Under the pieces are notes generated by a model. It saw only the letters and a program-made list of their open reading frames with translations, was not told the origin of the DNA and did no database searches. Source: Phytoseiulus persimilis (lineage: Eukaryota; Arthropoda; Arachnida; Mesostigmata; Phytoseiidae). From it: DNA of 64,000 nucleotides. Positions 9,535 to 21,370 of the stretch are shown here, in pieces. Numbering within the stretch: the first letter of the stretch is position 1; each line of letters begins with the position of its first letter. The DNA lies in assembly GCA_037576195.1 (NCBI GenBank), contig CM075103.1:15252001-15316000 (forward strand), read 5' to 3'. The position numbers and the translations under genes were made by a program.

Positions 9535-10555
9535 TGAACTGATCAAGGCGGGAGAGCAGTGTTCTCAGGGGAGGGATTGTGATCACCTGAACGCCTCTTG
9601 CGGGTCCCAAATACTTACAGGGGAGGTCTCACTCCGAGACAGCAACATGTGATACCGCAAGTGAGCCAAGGGTGCCGAGTTCATGCTCAGTTTACAGGAA
9701 CTGGATGCTCTTGGAATGGAATTCGCGAGTGAGCGCGCTCGGAGTCCGGGTTTTCTGGGAATTCGTCGAGGAAACCCCAGTCAGACGAAAAGGCCTCCCC
9801 CGAACGAATATCTGCCGCTGTTTTCCGCGAACGAGCTTTCCGGTTGTTTCGACTTGTTGGGATGAGGTTCATACTGGAGAAGGGGCTCACTCGGAAGCTG
9901 TGCGTGAGAGTAACAGGCCATCCGCGAGATTCCGAACCGTCGATGTCACCGCTCCGAGAAGCCGAACCGTCAATGTCAATACTTTGAGAACCCGAATCGA
10001 CTGAGTCACTACTCTGCAAACGGCGCATTCGCCGCACTGCCGAGGAGGCCTCACGGACGCGGAGCTTCTCGGTCTCCAACCGCCGAAGGATGCAGCACCC
10101 GTGGGATTCCATCTCAGTGTGTGTCATTCGGGAAGAGAATCACTCGAAGCGTCTCGCTGTGCTCTTTCTGTGCTGAGCCTGGCTCAATGTCCTGTCGTTC
10201 ACCTGACGTATCAACCACTCGCCATCGAAACTGTCATTTTTGACGGAGGATCATATGTCCATCATAGGAACTCTGGGAGTTTCATCATTCAGCGGAGAAC
10301 CATTCTGATTCTCATTGCTATTACGCGCCTAGATCGTGCTTCGAATGCTCAGTAGCTCCGCTAGGCTCTCCGCTGGAGTCGCGGTCCTCCAGCAACAGCT
10401 CTCATGGCGATGCGATCAATGAATTCGTCATTATGGGAGCCCGCAAGATTCAGTTCTGGAGCTCGGACCCGTCCGAATGATGAGTTTTCTGGACCGAATC
10501 TGTACATGGTTCATGGTCTATTGGATCTGATTCTTGTACGTATGAATAAAGCTCT
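9535..10555. other. Anonymous sequence, no gene recognised
   Basis: A minus-strand frame (10127-9687) contains an internal short repeat of IDIDGS / SRSGDIDGSESR type peptides but no recognisable domain. Nothing marks an element end, RNA gene or promoter. Confidence 0.45.
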
Positions 10556-10559
10556 CAAT

Positions 10560-11205
10560 TCAGGCGCTAGCATGCTCAGCGGGTCCTTTCTCGTTGCATT
10601 CCCGTGATTCGAGAAGTCGCTCAGTCGTGCTCACCAATGAATGATTAAGCTCATTATTCAGGCCGAGGCGAGCGGCGAGGTCTTCGTTGGTGTAGGAGAG
10701 TTCATTGCATCCAAAGATCACATGTGGCATTGTTTCGGGGTGAACCACCACCATAGGTCGCAGAATGTGTCTGGGGCAGCTGGGAAGATAGCATTATGAC
10801 ATTTTGTTGGGAGAGTCCCAGCTCTCGCCAGGACTAGTAGGGGGGATCCTCTACTATTGTCATACATGTGGGTGATTATGGTCCTTGACTCTTTGTGGGC
10901 TCGATACAGCTCGAGAGTCGATCTCTTTTCCATCCCGTCTTCCTAGGCCTTATCCTGTAAGGTCCTAACTTTTGTAACTGTCTGGTCCGGCATGAAGCGG
11001 ATACTCGAAAAATACCCGAGCTCACTTTTGGCTTCCTTCGCTTCGAAGGAGGTCCATCTCAGCTCCGATGAGAGGTATTCGTTTGCAACCTCCCATCCTG
11101 GTATACCCAGTACCCATCGCGCTGCCTCACGCTGGGCTTTCTCCAGTTCTCCAGAGAATCAGTACAGCCTATTTCTCAGTGGGATTTCGGTCGCTTTTTC
11201 TCTGT
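10560..11205 (-). pseudogene. Non-LTR ORF2 C-terminal fragment
   Basis: Reading right to left, the translation gives an AARWVLGIPGWEVANEYL-type segment (about 11130-11080), then ELYRAHKE..I..MYDNSRGS and LLVLARAGTLPTK (about 10900-10800), then PETMPHVIFGCNE (about 10740-10700), where the His and Cys resemble the last ligands of the C-terminal zinc finger of this LINE family. The order matches the copies at 23289-23620 and 41119-41709. It is split over at least three frames and lacks the first Cys pair of the finger, so it is dead. Confidence 0.75.
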
Positions 11206-11249
11206 AAGAGGATTACATTTCACTGAATGCGGCACCGATCGGGGTGCCA

Positions 11250-12280
11250 TGATGAATGAGGGCAACCACGATGGATAGTGTTCCCTCCACGCTCGCTCTG
11301 AGACCGTTTGTTGACTGCAGAGACTCCAAAGACTGCAAGTTTGTGGAAGAAGATAGGATGATTCGCGACCAGATCGTTTCCGGCGTGGCATGCAATTCAA
11401 CATGGAGAGAGCTGCTGGAAAAGAACGAGTTCACGCGGCGAGCGGCGATGGACATTTGTCGCACGATGCAGAATTCGGAAGAGCAGTTGAAAAGCTTCCC
11501 ACCAGAGAGACGATTGGCTGAAAACGACAGGGCTGACGAGAGTGACGAAGCACCCGGGGAGCCGGGAGCGACCGCGATCGCGAGGAGAGGAGAAGTTCCG
11601 AGCAGACGAGGGCCGCCAGTACGTTTTGGAAACAACAACCACAACGGTACCTGGAACTATCAAGGTTCAGACTCGCGGTCAGTCAACTCAAGGCCACGTT
11701 GTGGTGAATGCGGACGTGAAAACCGGAGAGGAGGAAAGGGGATGCCCATCCGAAGGAAAACAGTGCTTAGTATGCGAGAAATGGAATCACTTTGCCATAG
11801 TATGTCCTACAAAGTCGGCGAAGGTAAATGCGGTTGAAGCCGAAGAGTGGCGGCCGATGACCGGTGTGACTCAGAGGAGGGCGCCGCCCACATGGACACC
11901 GTATACGCGGTCACTTATCGAAGAAAAACGCATGATAGTCACATCATGTGTACATAGTTCCAGAGAATGGGAAACGTATCACGAAGTTTCAAATTGGCTG
12001 CGGGGCGACGAGAACAATAAGAACTGCGGGTGAACAACAAGAAACTCATTCAGGCTGTCGGCAAAGCCACGGTTTCACTGTAACAGTTGAATACTGGGAA
12101 AGGACACAAAATGGAGTTCGTGATGGTACAAGAGGGGCTGCAGCCAGTCATAGGCAGATATTCGTCGGAGAAAATAGGAGTGATCCAGTCCGACTACGAG
12201 CAGTTAGATACGGTGAAGGAGAGATCCAACCCTCGTGAGGATGACCCATCGCAGGCCGTCGCAGAAATTACCAGATGAAA
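11250..12280 (+). pseudogene. Ty3/gypsy gag-protease remnant
   Basis: The frame from 11256 shows a gag segment typical of gypsy elements (EEDRMIRDQIVSGV, a TRRAAMDICR alpha-helix, then a basic stretch). It is followed by CGECG at about 11700. The reading then shifts by one frame near 11738, where GCPSEGKQCLVCEKWNHF continues a CCHC zinc knuckle (C-x2-C-x4-H-x4-C, about 11765-11805). Further on, VPENGKRITKFQI.CGAT looks like the protease entry with the Asp of the D-S/T-G motif lost (about 11950-12015), and KMEFVMVQEGLQPVIGR (about 12110-12160) is the protease C-terminal part. Reverse transcriptase and integrase are absent. No LTR is visible. Its 3' end abuts the opposed copia remnant. Confidence 0.75.
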
Positions 12281-12289
12281 GCGGGAGCT

Positions 12290-13960
12290 TGATCTTCAGT
12301 TTTTAGCAAAAAGATTCGATTGAAACGAGACATGGTGTCTTCCATATTCATGAAGTAACGGTCTCCTTCTGGACCAGAAGTTGATATGGAGCCACACAGA
12401 TCGCGGGAAATTCATCTCGGGGACCGCGGTGCAGCTGAACCGGGTTTCGAGCGATACGTCGCCCGATTCAGTTTTCCTTCAATAAAGGCAGTGCAGGTGA
12501 TCGGTCCCTTTTGAAGGGAATCCCCTCTCGAGCTGAAAATTGCTGAACTCGGCGTTCATCAACGTGTCCAAATGTTTCATGAGCAGTCTGCAGAGTGACT
12601 GATTGTGACGAGGACAGCAAGCGATCGGTAGATATGGGAACCGTCACAGCTGTAGCTTGGAGGGCAAAAAGACCGCCGTTCACTCGAACCTTAAGAGTAG
12701 CTAAGTCTCGGTTCGAGCGAAGGCTGGTCTTGGTGGCAATAATTGACCAACTGTCATTCATCGGACAGGCCATCGACACGAGTTTTCACCCCATTTCGGG
12801 CACATAGAGGACCTCATGGAGATGTGAAAGAGTTTCTCCATTGGAGCCGTCCACAACCAGCAATATCGCCTTTACCGATTGCTTGGAGTTGTTGGTAACC
12901 ACCGACTTTCACAGTACGGGGACAAGAGTATGCGAGACAGTTTCGGAAAATATCCAAATTATTTCGGATATTATGGGTCGCTCCTGAGTCGATTCAGCAT
13001 ACAGAGGAATCAAGATTATTATGCGCAGCAGAGGCAATGGGAGCGTCGACATCAGATCCGAATGGATCCACTGTCTCAGCATTGTAGGCTGTTGGGCGAG
13101 GAGTGCGCCTCTGATTCAGAGGTGGCTGGCGTGAGCGTGGGGGTTGGGTCGAAACACGAGGTCGAGAAGGTTGGCTTGATCGCCAAGTATCAGCGGGCGG
13201 AGTTTGAGTTAGATTGAGGGCGACTCTTCGATTTTGATTGGAGTTCTGGTAACAAGCATCGGAGTTGAAATTGAAGCGAGAAGCGCGTCGGAAAGTATCC
13301 GAAGGGCGTGGAGGAGGCCGGTAAGATGAGTTCTGCTTACGACGAATGTCGTATCGAGGACGATTGTGGAAGATGGGTCGTCTAGTTGAGCGGAGAGAGA
13401 CGAGAGACCAAGACGGTCGGATCCGCCTGGAAGGAGTTTTCACTTCGCATTGCTTCTCCACGGAGAAGAACGTAAAGGTTGTAAAGGGTCTGAGATGTTC
13501 CGGTTCTAACACTCCAGAACAAACGAAGACCTTCCCAGGACGAGGGCAAGCTTTGCAAGAGACGCTGGCATGCCTGCTTCTCGCTGGCTTGCCAATTTCG
13601 TGCCAGCAAGCGCGATGCGCTGCATAAGTTGTTTAAAATCGATATTCTCCGTCGTCAATTTCGAAGAATCGTAGCGGAAGTTAAAGAACGATTTGGGAGC
13701 TATGCCTTGAGTTATACCGCTTCAATGAGCAAAACGCATCTTCAGTGCCTCATAGACATCTTCGGCATTAAGATCTTGGGTAGAAATGCTGAAGTACTTG
13801 GCTATCAGAACCGGGAGGACGGAGTTCAGAATGATCGTCTTGGCGATGGCGTTTGCAGCCTAATAGCCAGTTGTCCTTATGACGAAATCGCCAGGAACAA
13901 CCGTTCAGGCGTTCCCGCTATTTTTCAGGAACACGGTGGCCAATGAAGACCACGCGATAC
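12290..13960 (-). pseudogene. Ty1/copia gag-pol remnant
   Basis: From right to left: gag helices (AKTIILNSVLPVLIAKYF, DVYEALKMRF, about 13850-13720, interrupted by TGA near 13730), the UBN2-type motif LLQSLPSSWEGL (about 13560-13520), a basic Arg/Pro-rich tail, the gag-pre-integrase domain (HETFGHVDERRVQQFS, about 12580-12530), and the start of the integrase zinc region (TAFIEGKLNRATYRSKPGS, about 12490-12430, with DLCGSIS just after). At least four frameshifts or stops. No RT or RNase H is present because the element is truncated at about 12290. Confidence 0.8.
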
Positions 13961-14189
13961 AGTTTCCGCCATCATCAGCCAACTTGATGCTGCATGCATG
14001 GCTGGATTTTGAACCAGATCAGCTTGCGGAGTCAGCCATCAATATCTCTTCAGGAAACTCTAGGAGCTCGTAATCGTCACGATCAAACGAAGCTTCGGTC
14101 TCTTGAGCACTTTGCATGGGAGGTCAGCTTACCCGACAGTCACGCTGTGTCGTCACGTAGCGAATACGTGGCTGATAACGTGATGGACT

Positions 14190-14510
14190 GGAAGTCGTAG
14201 GGTTTGAAGGTAGAGGATCGAAGGGTTCGGAACACTAGCTCAGTTGACAACAAGAGTGACAACGCAAGAGGCGTGTAGAGTAGAAGGCTCTGTACCACAG
14301 TAAAGTTTATTCGAAAAAGAGGGTCCTTATATACCTAGAAGGGGATCGTAGCTCTCCTACGGTTGGTCTAGAGTCCAGACACCGGATGAGTCACATCTTA
14401 GCATAAGTAGACAGATGGTCTCGTACGTAGTTCGAAGGGGTTGTAAACCCGACTCCGTACTCTTGGTTTTATGTGGACTGTGTGTATCAGTCCCTTACAT
14501 CTACTGTCGA
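14190..14510 (-). repeat. Probable copia LTR (single copy)
   Basis: Upstream of the copia gag on the minus strand. Read in reverse it begins near TGTAAGGGACTGATACACAC (about 14505), contains TATATAAGGA (about 14335-14325) and AATAAA (about 14312), then GTGGTACAGAGCC. The order start-TATA-polyA fits a copia 5' LTR. Exact ends are uncertain because the second LTR is missing and I cannot place a primer-binding site with confidence. Confidence 0.5.
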
Positions 14511-14686
14511 GGTTGGAACCCCAATTCCGTTGCATTTACCAGACGTCGTCAGTTGAGAGCACTGTGAGTCATCTGAATAAGTGATGCTCTCAGGCGCGTG
14601 CGAGATCTGAGCCCGAGAGGCTTCAGATTCTAATCTCTGACATCAACAGGAGGTAAGGTGGAGCTCTACGATCTTGATTCAGAAAC

Positions 14687-16475
14687 ACCTGATGGACGAA
14701 CATCTCCAACGATAGATTGTATCTCTTCCGCAGGCATCCGAGGAATGGGGCAGTCGACAATGATCGGAGCCTAGATGCGTGAGATAGCATCTCTGCGAGT
14801 TGAATCTGAAACATTCCCATCCTCCCCGGAATGCTCAGCGGCAAACTATTCCCTATTCGAGAGCTATCTCCGAAGGAATGGACACATATAATTCGTAGGA
14901 ACCAGGGCTCGTTTATCATCTCAATCTACAAGCACGTGATTTTTATCATATTCGAATCATGCGGATACAAACAGCTTCTCCGACTCCGATCATCGCCTCG
15001 TTCCGCCGGAAATCGGGGATTTCGGCGGCGGACAACGTTTCTCTGCATTTTCTTTCGAGCGCAGGGCTCAGAGTCGGAGCTCTCATCGTCAGCGCTTCCC
15101 TCCCGTGATGATCTGTCCGACGGCGAGCCAGCGGAAATGTTGCGGAAAGAGCGCAGCGCTTGTCGGGATTCTAGCCACTCTGGAGGCTTCACGCATGCAT
15201 GCAGCGGCTCGCACGTCAGCCTCGTTTCGTCTGAGTCCGCGAAGTATAGTGAGTGGGGCTGACTGTGGCTTTCCCGAGTCGTTCCACTTCGTTTTCCACA
15301 GCAGCCGGAGACTTCTGGGCGGTTTCTGAATTGGGTACCGCCGGAGGTGGGATTACCGGGCGCCGAACGGCACCTCTTGACGATTCTTTCCGTTTTAAGG
15401 CGGGAAGGTGGTTGGGTGGGGCTGGTGGTGGGTTCTTCGGCCGCTGAACACCAGTCCCTGACGGTCGTTTCCGTTGTGCGGCAACGAAACAGGTTGGTGG
15501 CACCGGCGGTGGGTACTCCGGCCGACGCACCGGCGTTCTCGGTCTGGGTTCCTGAATTCCAGACGGAGTAGGTCTGGGCGTCTCAGGTTCAGCCTTTCGC
15601 GGTGCAAAAGGTTTCTGTATCACACCGCCATTCTGGTTATTGGCTTCGAATTCTCGCCCTTTCCGTTGACGAGCCCCCGACACCATGCTCACGAGCGGTT
15701 TGAGAGTTCGTCTGATGGAGTTACGGAGGCTTGGCCTTCCAGGAATCTCGCGGGGGCTCTTTCCGTTCTCCAGTGGAGCCAAATTCGGATTCACCATGGT
15801 GAGTCCCCGCTCAGAACGAGCTCCTTGCGGATTCGGAGCCAATGTGCCTGAGCCGTTGAGCGCGGCATCTTGGGAAGGTAAGGCCGGGCTCGGCCGCCGG
15901 GGGAGAGTAGCAACCTTGGCACGACGTAGACTTCTGCGCATGCTTGCGAATCTGCCGGAGGCGTTGAACGGCATTTCCGTCGAGACTTCTTGGATGGAGG
16001 CGAACGAGCTTCGAACGATAGATAGCCTGGAACACTGGGGCGAGTTGTTCCGAAGCTGGTGAACGATCGGAGCCGCTGAAACTGAAGCTGGAACGGTTCG
16101 CTCGTGGGATTCCAGACTTCTAGTGCTCTCGGGGAGGCTTGCGCACATTTTCATTGAATGAGACAAGAGAGGAGCGTCTGTATCACGAGGAGAGCCGCAA
16201 TGATCGAGTGTGCTTTCAGCATGAGAGAACACCGCAGCCGCGGAGCACCAGGGCTCATCATGCTCCTGGCTGAACTCTCGTTCTCAAAAATTCATGGCAT
16301 GCTTCAGAATCCCACCCCGGTTTCAGAACTCCACCGCTGCTCCAGAGCGTCGATTCCACGAATCAGAGTCCAAATCTCGCTATCGCCCCTTTGTGGCTAC
16401 TGATGCGTGCGCAAACCGCCGAAAACCCATTGAAGGTCTGGGAGTCCTACTCGATGAAAATCACAGCCAAAGAGC
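14687..16475. repeat. Dispersed duplication, copy A (partner at 61379-63335)
   Basis: About 1.8 kb matching 61379-63335 in the same orientation, from CTGATGGACGAACATC on the left to GACTCGATGAAAAT on the right. Copy A lacks the foldback insertion seen in copy B at about 61411-61690 and retains about 90 bp (near 14945-15015) deleted in copy B. Both copies contain the proline-rich minus-strand frame. Confidence 0.85.
15216..16232 (-). CDS. Proline-rich ORF in the duplicated locus, function unknown
   Basis: An open minus-strand frame of 338 codons. I do not recognise the protein. Visible features: a Ser/Arg-rich first half with SMRRSLRRAK (about residues 100) and SIRRTLKPLVSMVSGARQRK (about 170-190), then three imperfect modules of about 25 residues containing RRPEYPPPVPP, QRPKNPPPAPP and RRPVIPPPAVP, each followed by a basic RK..S.G segment. 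Such PPPxPP modules suit SH3/WW/EVH1-type binding, which is inference. In copy B the homologous frame is broken upstream but extends further downstream through an acidic-basic tail (SPSDRSS, ARKKMQRNVVRRRN); in copy A that tail is open at 15192-14926 in another frame. The copies differ by 7 bp there (CCAGAGT duplicated in copy B). It may be an exon of a spliced gene or part of an unrecognised element. Confidence 0.4.
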   Translation of the reverse strand: MFSHAESTLDHCGSPRDTDAPLLSHSMKMCASLPESTRSLESHERTVPASVSAAPIVHQLRNNSPQCSRLSIVRSSFASIQEVSTEMPFNASGRFASMRRSLRRAKVATLPRRPSPALPSQDAALNGSGTLAPNPQGARSERGLTMVNPNLAPLENGKSPREIPGRPSLRNSIRRTLKPLVSMVSGARQRKGREFEANNQNGGVIQKPFAPRKAEPETPRPTPSGIQEPRPRTPVRRPEYPPPVPPTCFVAAQRKRPSGTGVQRPKNPPPAPPNHLPALKRKESSRGAVRRPVIPPPAVPNSETAQKSPAAVENEVERLGKATVSPTHYTSRTQTKRG

Positions 16476-16479
16476 TCAG

Positions 16480-17345
16480 ACTCCTCCGTAATCCGTGGTC
16501 CCAATTTCTGCCTTGCAGCAGCGTAAGGAGAAACTGAGATTCCTCGGCGATTCGACTGAAATATGGTATAAGACGGAATGGGCAGGGAATAGGAGGGAGA
16601 GTTGAGAAAACTGATCATCGTTATTCAAATCGATGTTGAAGCGGTCCGCGCAATTTCTGTCCATAGTGAACGATTTCTCTCGAATTTCACTCCGAACCAC
16701 TAGCGTAGCGAGAGAAAGGGTCAGACTGCCTCTCCGTTCCTGGTACATTAGGGTACTTGAGTTCTGCCTGGAAGATTTGTTTCCGAAGTCCTTGGAGTAG
16801 GGGGAAATCTGGTGCATCTAATTATATTGCCCTCTCGTCGAACCATGATCCATGTTGTGCTCACCCTTATGATCATGAGGCGACATCCAGTTCACTTTGC
16901 TCCTGCCACAGATCATGCAACGATCCTTATGAGAGGTGCTTCCTTACAAGGGAAGGTTTTGAATTGAACGACTCCGATTCCAACCAGATAGATTGCGATC
17001 AGTAGGCCTACCAGAGATATGGAAAACGGCTGATGAAACTTTTCCCAATAGGCCGTCGTTTGCGAGGTCAGAGCCCTCAAAACTTGGAATTCAACATGGG
17101 CTCCTATGGGAGCATGCCGGATTGGTGGAAGCCAAAGCCAAGGAAGCTCTGGAAATCGTTATGAAAGGTTTCCGGTATCGAGCAATGTCCGGAAAATTGG
17201 GCCGCGCGATGGTGGTGTCACCGAAGCGCTGGCTTCAATTTCATTAACAGCTTGTCTGCACTCTCCACGCGCTCTGTTCTTTTCTGTGGCTTTACGTGGA
17301 GCTTTGATGAGATCTCTGTTCGAAACCAGGAAAGTCGTCAAAGCA
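16480..17345. other. Anonymous sequence, no gene recognised
   Basis: A minus-strand frame at 16817-16476 and a plus frame at 16993-17247 are open but carry no recognisable motif. The last 250 bp may belong to the 5' part of the following pogo-like transposase remnant, but I cannot read its N-terminal DNA-binding domain there. Confidence 0.4.
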
Positions 17346-17349
17346 GCTG

Positions 17350-18470
17350 TTGCTGATCCAGCAACAGCTGGAGTCCTTGCGTATCGCCCCAAGTGCTCGA
17401 GAATACACCCGGGAGATCGAGGAGAAACTAGCGGGTGATATCGTGTCAACGGTGGAGAAGTTCGCGGACAAAGATTCCGTAGACGTTGAGGAGGTCGAGG
17501 ATCTGTACGAGTCGTACGGCCATGGCGACGAGTACGAGCCTCTGATCGAAGACCTGGATATGGGAGGACCACAAGGACTGTCCACGTTCGGACGAATCTG
17601 TCGGATCCTGGACTGCATTGGTGCCAACCCAAACGGGAGGCTCGAATCAATGCAGCACAATTTACCACGTGTACGGCAATCAAACTATATCACGAGATTC
17701 AGACTCTACAGAGAACGAACGGGAACTCGGAGGGATCGGTTGATCAAGATATCCGAACACCGGAAGGAGATGTTCGACGTCTTGCGGGCGAATGGACTGA
17801 TCATTCACGATCAGACCATGAGAATGGGGGCCATTCAAAAACCTTGTGAGCTGAACATGAGCGACCTCACGGCTAGTCATTCTTGGATCTATAAATTCAA
17901 AAATGCGCACAGAATATCGTCGTGGAAAATAGTCAAGTTTGTCACCAATAAACAGCGTCGATCGAGAGAACACATCGAAAATGCAGTGGTTGAACTGGTC
18001 GTGCAGCACGGAGATCAGTTTGGAGATGTCGACCTGACGAATGTTTCCAATACCGACCAATCGGGTTTCTCTTACGTCGTCCACACTAATCGCACGCCAT
18101 CTCACACAGGAGAACGATTGACAACGGGGACCGTGAATGCTCTCGGATGCCTCATTTACAGTTACACAATCCAACTTGTGATGACTATGGACGGAGCGCT
18201 CGTTGAAAAACTCTACGTCAACTTGAAAGAAACGAGCAATCAATTCGGCCCGATCGCAGCGGCTTCCATGCCGAATTGTCCAAAGCTGTATGTGACCTGC
18301 ACAAAATCGGGGAACTTGAAGAGAGATCTTGTCCACATGTGGAGTCAGACCGTCTTGAAGGACATCGTGGATCGCTTGCATGACAACAGATGTGTCCTGT
18401 TCGTCGACTCGTGAGGAGGCCACAGCGATCAAGAACTCTAAAACATCCCGGGGAAAGTAGTCGCAGTGAA
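17350..18470 (+). pseudogene. pogo/Tc5-like DDE transposase with nonsense mutations
   Basis: The 354-codon frame carries a CENP-B/Tc5-type helix-turn-helix segment (SHSWIYKFKNAHRIS, about residues 175-190), the first catalytic Asp in SNTDQSGF (about 238), then LVMTMDGALVEKLYVNLKE and PKLYVTCTKSGN motifs seen in Tigger-like proteins. It stops at LFVDS, exactly where the second catalytic region continues: the next codons read TGA (expected Trp), GGHSDQEL, then TAA (expected Gln). Two point nonsense changes therefore kill it. The third acidic residue is not found; downstream sequence is taken over by a dispersed repeat at 18535. No TIR pair was identified. Confidence 0.75.
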
Positions 18471-18534
18471 AGTTTCCTCCGCCGGTTCAACGAGCTTTGT
18501 GCAACCTCTCGATCCTCATTGTGGCTGGTGAGTC

Positions 18535-18720
18535 GAATCTGCGAGTTTTCACTGGGATGCCAGAATCGCATATGCCAGAATCCCAAACGTCAGAAAAGTG
18601 CCCTTCCCCACCCCGACCGCTTTGGATCCAACTCGGAGCGAAGCTTCTACGGATTCGACTCCTTCTTCTATTGGCTGTATACCGAGGCATCTTGGACCCG
18701 AAATCGGGCTGAATAACATT
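18535..18720 (+). repeat. Dispersed repeat (about 185 bp)
   Basis: Contains CATATGCCAGAATC, CCAACTCGGAGCGAAGC and a stretch ending ACCGAGGCATCTTGG. A diverged copy lies in the opposite orientation at 21165-21370 (TCTAACTCGGAGCGAAGC, AACCAGGCATCTTGGG). No coding content; class unknown. Confidence 0.6.
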
Positions 18721-18939
18721 ACTGACCATACTTTTCAAAACCATAATGCTGACCCAGTAAAGATAAAGGAAAGTGCCTCGATGCCAGGGAACGCCGTCCA
18801 ACCGGGCGTAGCGCGGCTGACTCCAGTCGGCCGAAGGCCGGCTGCTATTCGATGTTTATCACATTATGGAATAATCTCACGAGTTCTCCTTCAGCGACGA
18901 GATCTTCGGACTTAACAGTCAGAGAGAATGTTGTAGATA

Positions 18940-21140
18940 ATAACAGATTTATTGCGTGTTGTTACACATGGTGCTCTGCACCTCCCAGTTTGTCGAGTCC
19001 GGGTCTCATCTCACACACTATAGCATGATATCTTGGACAGCTCTGACCGCAGTATTTACATGAACACATATCACTTGGCGCATGACAATTCTCTCTACTA
19101 CACAGTTGATTGTGGAACCCGTGTATGAGGTACCTAGCGAAGAGGTGCCTTCTTGGGTACATTGCGGCACTCCATATTCCCGGGCGTTTGAGGATTGGAG
19201 CCCCTTCAAGCTCCGTGCGTACCGCCCCGACCTTATGCTTCCAATCCTTGATGATTTCGAGGAACGCTGGCGTATTTTCTGTCTTGAGTCTTCTTCTCAT
19301 GATCTCCATTAAGGGTACATCACTGTCCGACAGCACGTACAAGTAGCGATTTCGTGCGCTTTTGTGGACTCGAAAGGCTCGTTTGAGATAAGTGCAGTAG
19401 CCGCTCTCGAGTTCTCGGAAACTCACTGTGAGATGTCTCCATACGCGGTCCATACCGTGAGAAAGTTTTGGAAGGGCTTTTATGAGAAACAACTTTATGG
19501 CGGTGGAGATAGACAATTTGTGGGGGTCCCCGGTGTCTCCGTACATTGTAGCGATCGTCTTGCAGCAAACCTCTTCGACATGCTCCGTGAAGCATGTCCC
19601 AGTTGTCTGCAAGCGAAGCCCGAGGTATTCTGCTGATGTCACGAATTCCAATTGGTTTCCTTTCCACAAAGTTCGGCCATGTCGGCTGAGTCGGCCTCCT
19701 CGTCTAATCCTCATCACCACTGTCTTCGAAGCATTGAGTCGTAGTCCTTCCTCCTCAAGATGTTCGCTCACTACGTCGAGCATCTTTTGGAGTTGGCTCC
19801 GGCTTCGATGGAGAATGATAATGTCATCCGCAAACATTGCGATCGTCCCTGTTCTACACTCGTCAATGACCTTCGCGGGGAGCTCTGCGAGTAGGAGTGA
19901 GAACCCCGTGCAGCTTAGTGGATCGCCTTGTGGTGTTCCGCAGTTCTGTTGTATGTCAACGCTGATTCCTGCTCCGATGTTGACTTCGGGGAAGTCTTCG
20001 TGGTAGAAACTCTCAATGACTTTGAGAAGTTGCCAATTGACTCCTGCTCGCTTGAAGGCGCTCACCATTCTCTGTCTTGGTGCTAAGTCGAAAGCTTCCT
20101 GACAGTCTATCAGAATGGCATACGTATGCCCCTTCGTGGCGAGACTTCTCTCTATTTGCGACATCACGACGTGGAGCGCGTCTTGCGTTCGCGATCCCCC
20201 TGAAGAGATCCATGTTGCTCTTTGAATCCGCTGGCTTGCCTTTGAACAGTAGCGTGAGTCGGGCCCGATGCCACGAACTCGGTACTCTTCCTCCTAGCAT
20301 GATATTGTTGAAGGGACGCGAGATCAGACCCGCTGTGATGTGGATGGTCGCTTTCCAGTGTTCGTAGTATAGTCCGTCAGGGCCCGCACTCTTTCCTTTC
20401 GGCAGAGACCTGACGACTTCTTGAACTTCTAAGGGCGTCCACGGGACGTTGATCAACCACTGGTCGAAGCTTAGCGGTCATTCGACATTTGCTCCTGGTT
20501 GTGCTGTTTCCGGATCGAATAGAAGTCTCTCAAAATGTTCCCTGACCGACTCCGAGGTTGCATTGCAGACGCTTCTGTTGTTCCGTTCGATTATGTATCG
20601 GTATGGTCCTTCTTCCGCGTTTGATACCATCTGCCGTTCGTCTTCTTCAGCGGTTCGCAACTTACTCGCCTTGACTTCCGCGTGGTATTCTATCCGGGCG
20701 CGACGGTATCCTTCCTTGGCCTCCTGTGCTCCGTTACGCAGTCTTCTCAAAAGATCCTTTGCCTTGTCGAGTAGTTGTCGGCACTCTGTGGTGAACCATC
20801 GTTTCGTCTGTTTTCTCTGTTTCGCCTTTCGGAGGCCGCATGACATGAATTTAACGATGATTCCTTCGGTTATGTCCGGGTCTCCGATTTCGATTCGCTG
20901 GTCGTGTCTCACGTGCTCCAGTTCGTTCTCCATCGATTGAAACTGAATTATTCTGAAAAACTGAATCATTGAGAATGTTGTAGATGAGAACCCAAAGCCT
21001 ATCACGATGTCAGCGGGTCGTTTCGAGTTTCCCCCGGTCCAGGGGGAAAATTTACTTTCTGACACCTCGAGGTTGCGAAGGTGGATCAGAGGCGTAGTTT
21101 GGATTGATGATTGCCCATTCCACGTGCAGCTATGAGTGAT
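18940..21140 (-). pseudogene. Non-LTR retrotransposon ORF2 (reverse transcriptase), frameshifted
   Basis: Reads right to left. The pre-RT linker (EGIIVKFMSCGLRKAKQRKQ, RRARIEYHAEVKASKL, about 20880-20660) ends at a stop near 20470. The RT N-terminus (EVVRSLPKGKSAGPDGL, about 20430-20370) is in a second stretch. After a frameshift near 20220-20160 the palm follows in a 401-codon frame (20167-18962): LIDCQEAFDLAPR, QGDPLS, and the catalytic MFADDII (about 19830), then the thumb and a C-terminal CKYCGQSC....H....C zinc finger (about 19050-19010). The endonuclease is at best a scrap. The polyadenylation hexamer AATAAA lies just after the stop (about 18951-18946). The catalytic FADD is intact; the damage is limited to shifts and the missing 5' end. 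Confidence 0.85.
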
Positions 21141-21164
21141 CCATGCGATCTGATTTCCCCGGCT

Positions 21165-21370
21165 CATATATTCTTCTAGTAGATTCACTCCCAAGATGCC
21201 TGGTTCCCTCTTTCTACGACCCATCAACCAATGAAAGGAGCTGAATAGATAGAGGCTTCGCTCCGAGTTAGATTCCGAAGCCGTCGGAGTGGGAGAGGGC
21301 ATTTTTTCTGGCACATGAGATTCTTGCATATGAGATTCTGAGATCTGAGATAGTAGCCTCATTGTTCCCG
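21165..21370 (-). repeat. Dispersed repeat, second copy
   Basis: Reverse-orientation relative of 18535-18720. It lies immediately upstream of the LINE ORF2 remnant on the same strand and adds iterated GAATCTCA..TGC motifs (about 21310-21350). Confidence 0.55.

Noticed and set aside
15253-16062. Plus-strand frames opposite the proline-rich ORF
   Set aside because: They mirror the codon pattern of the minus frame and have no conserved motif; the module repeats make sense only on the minus strand.
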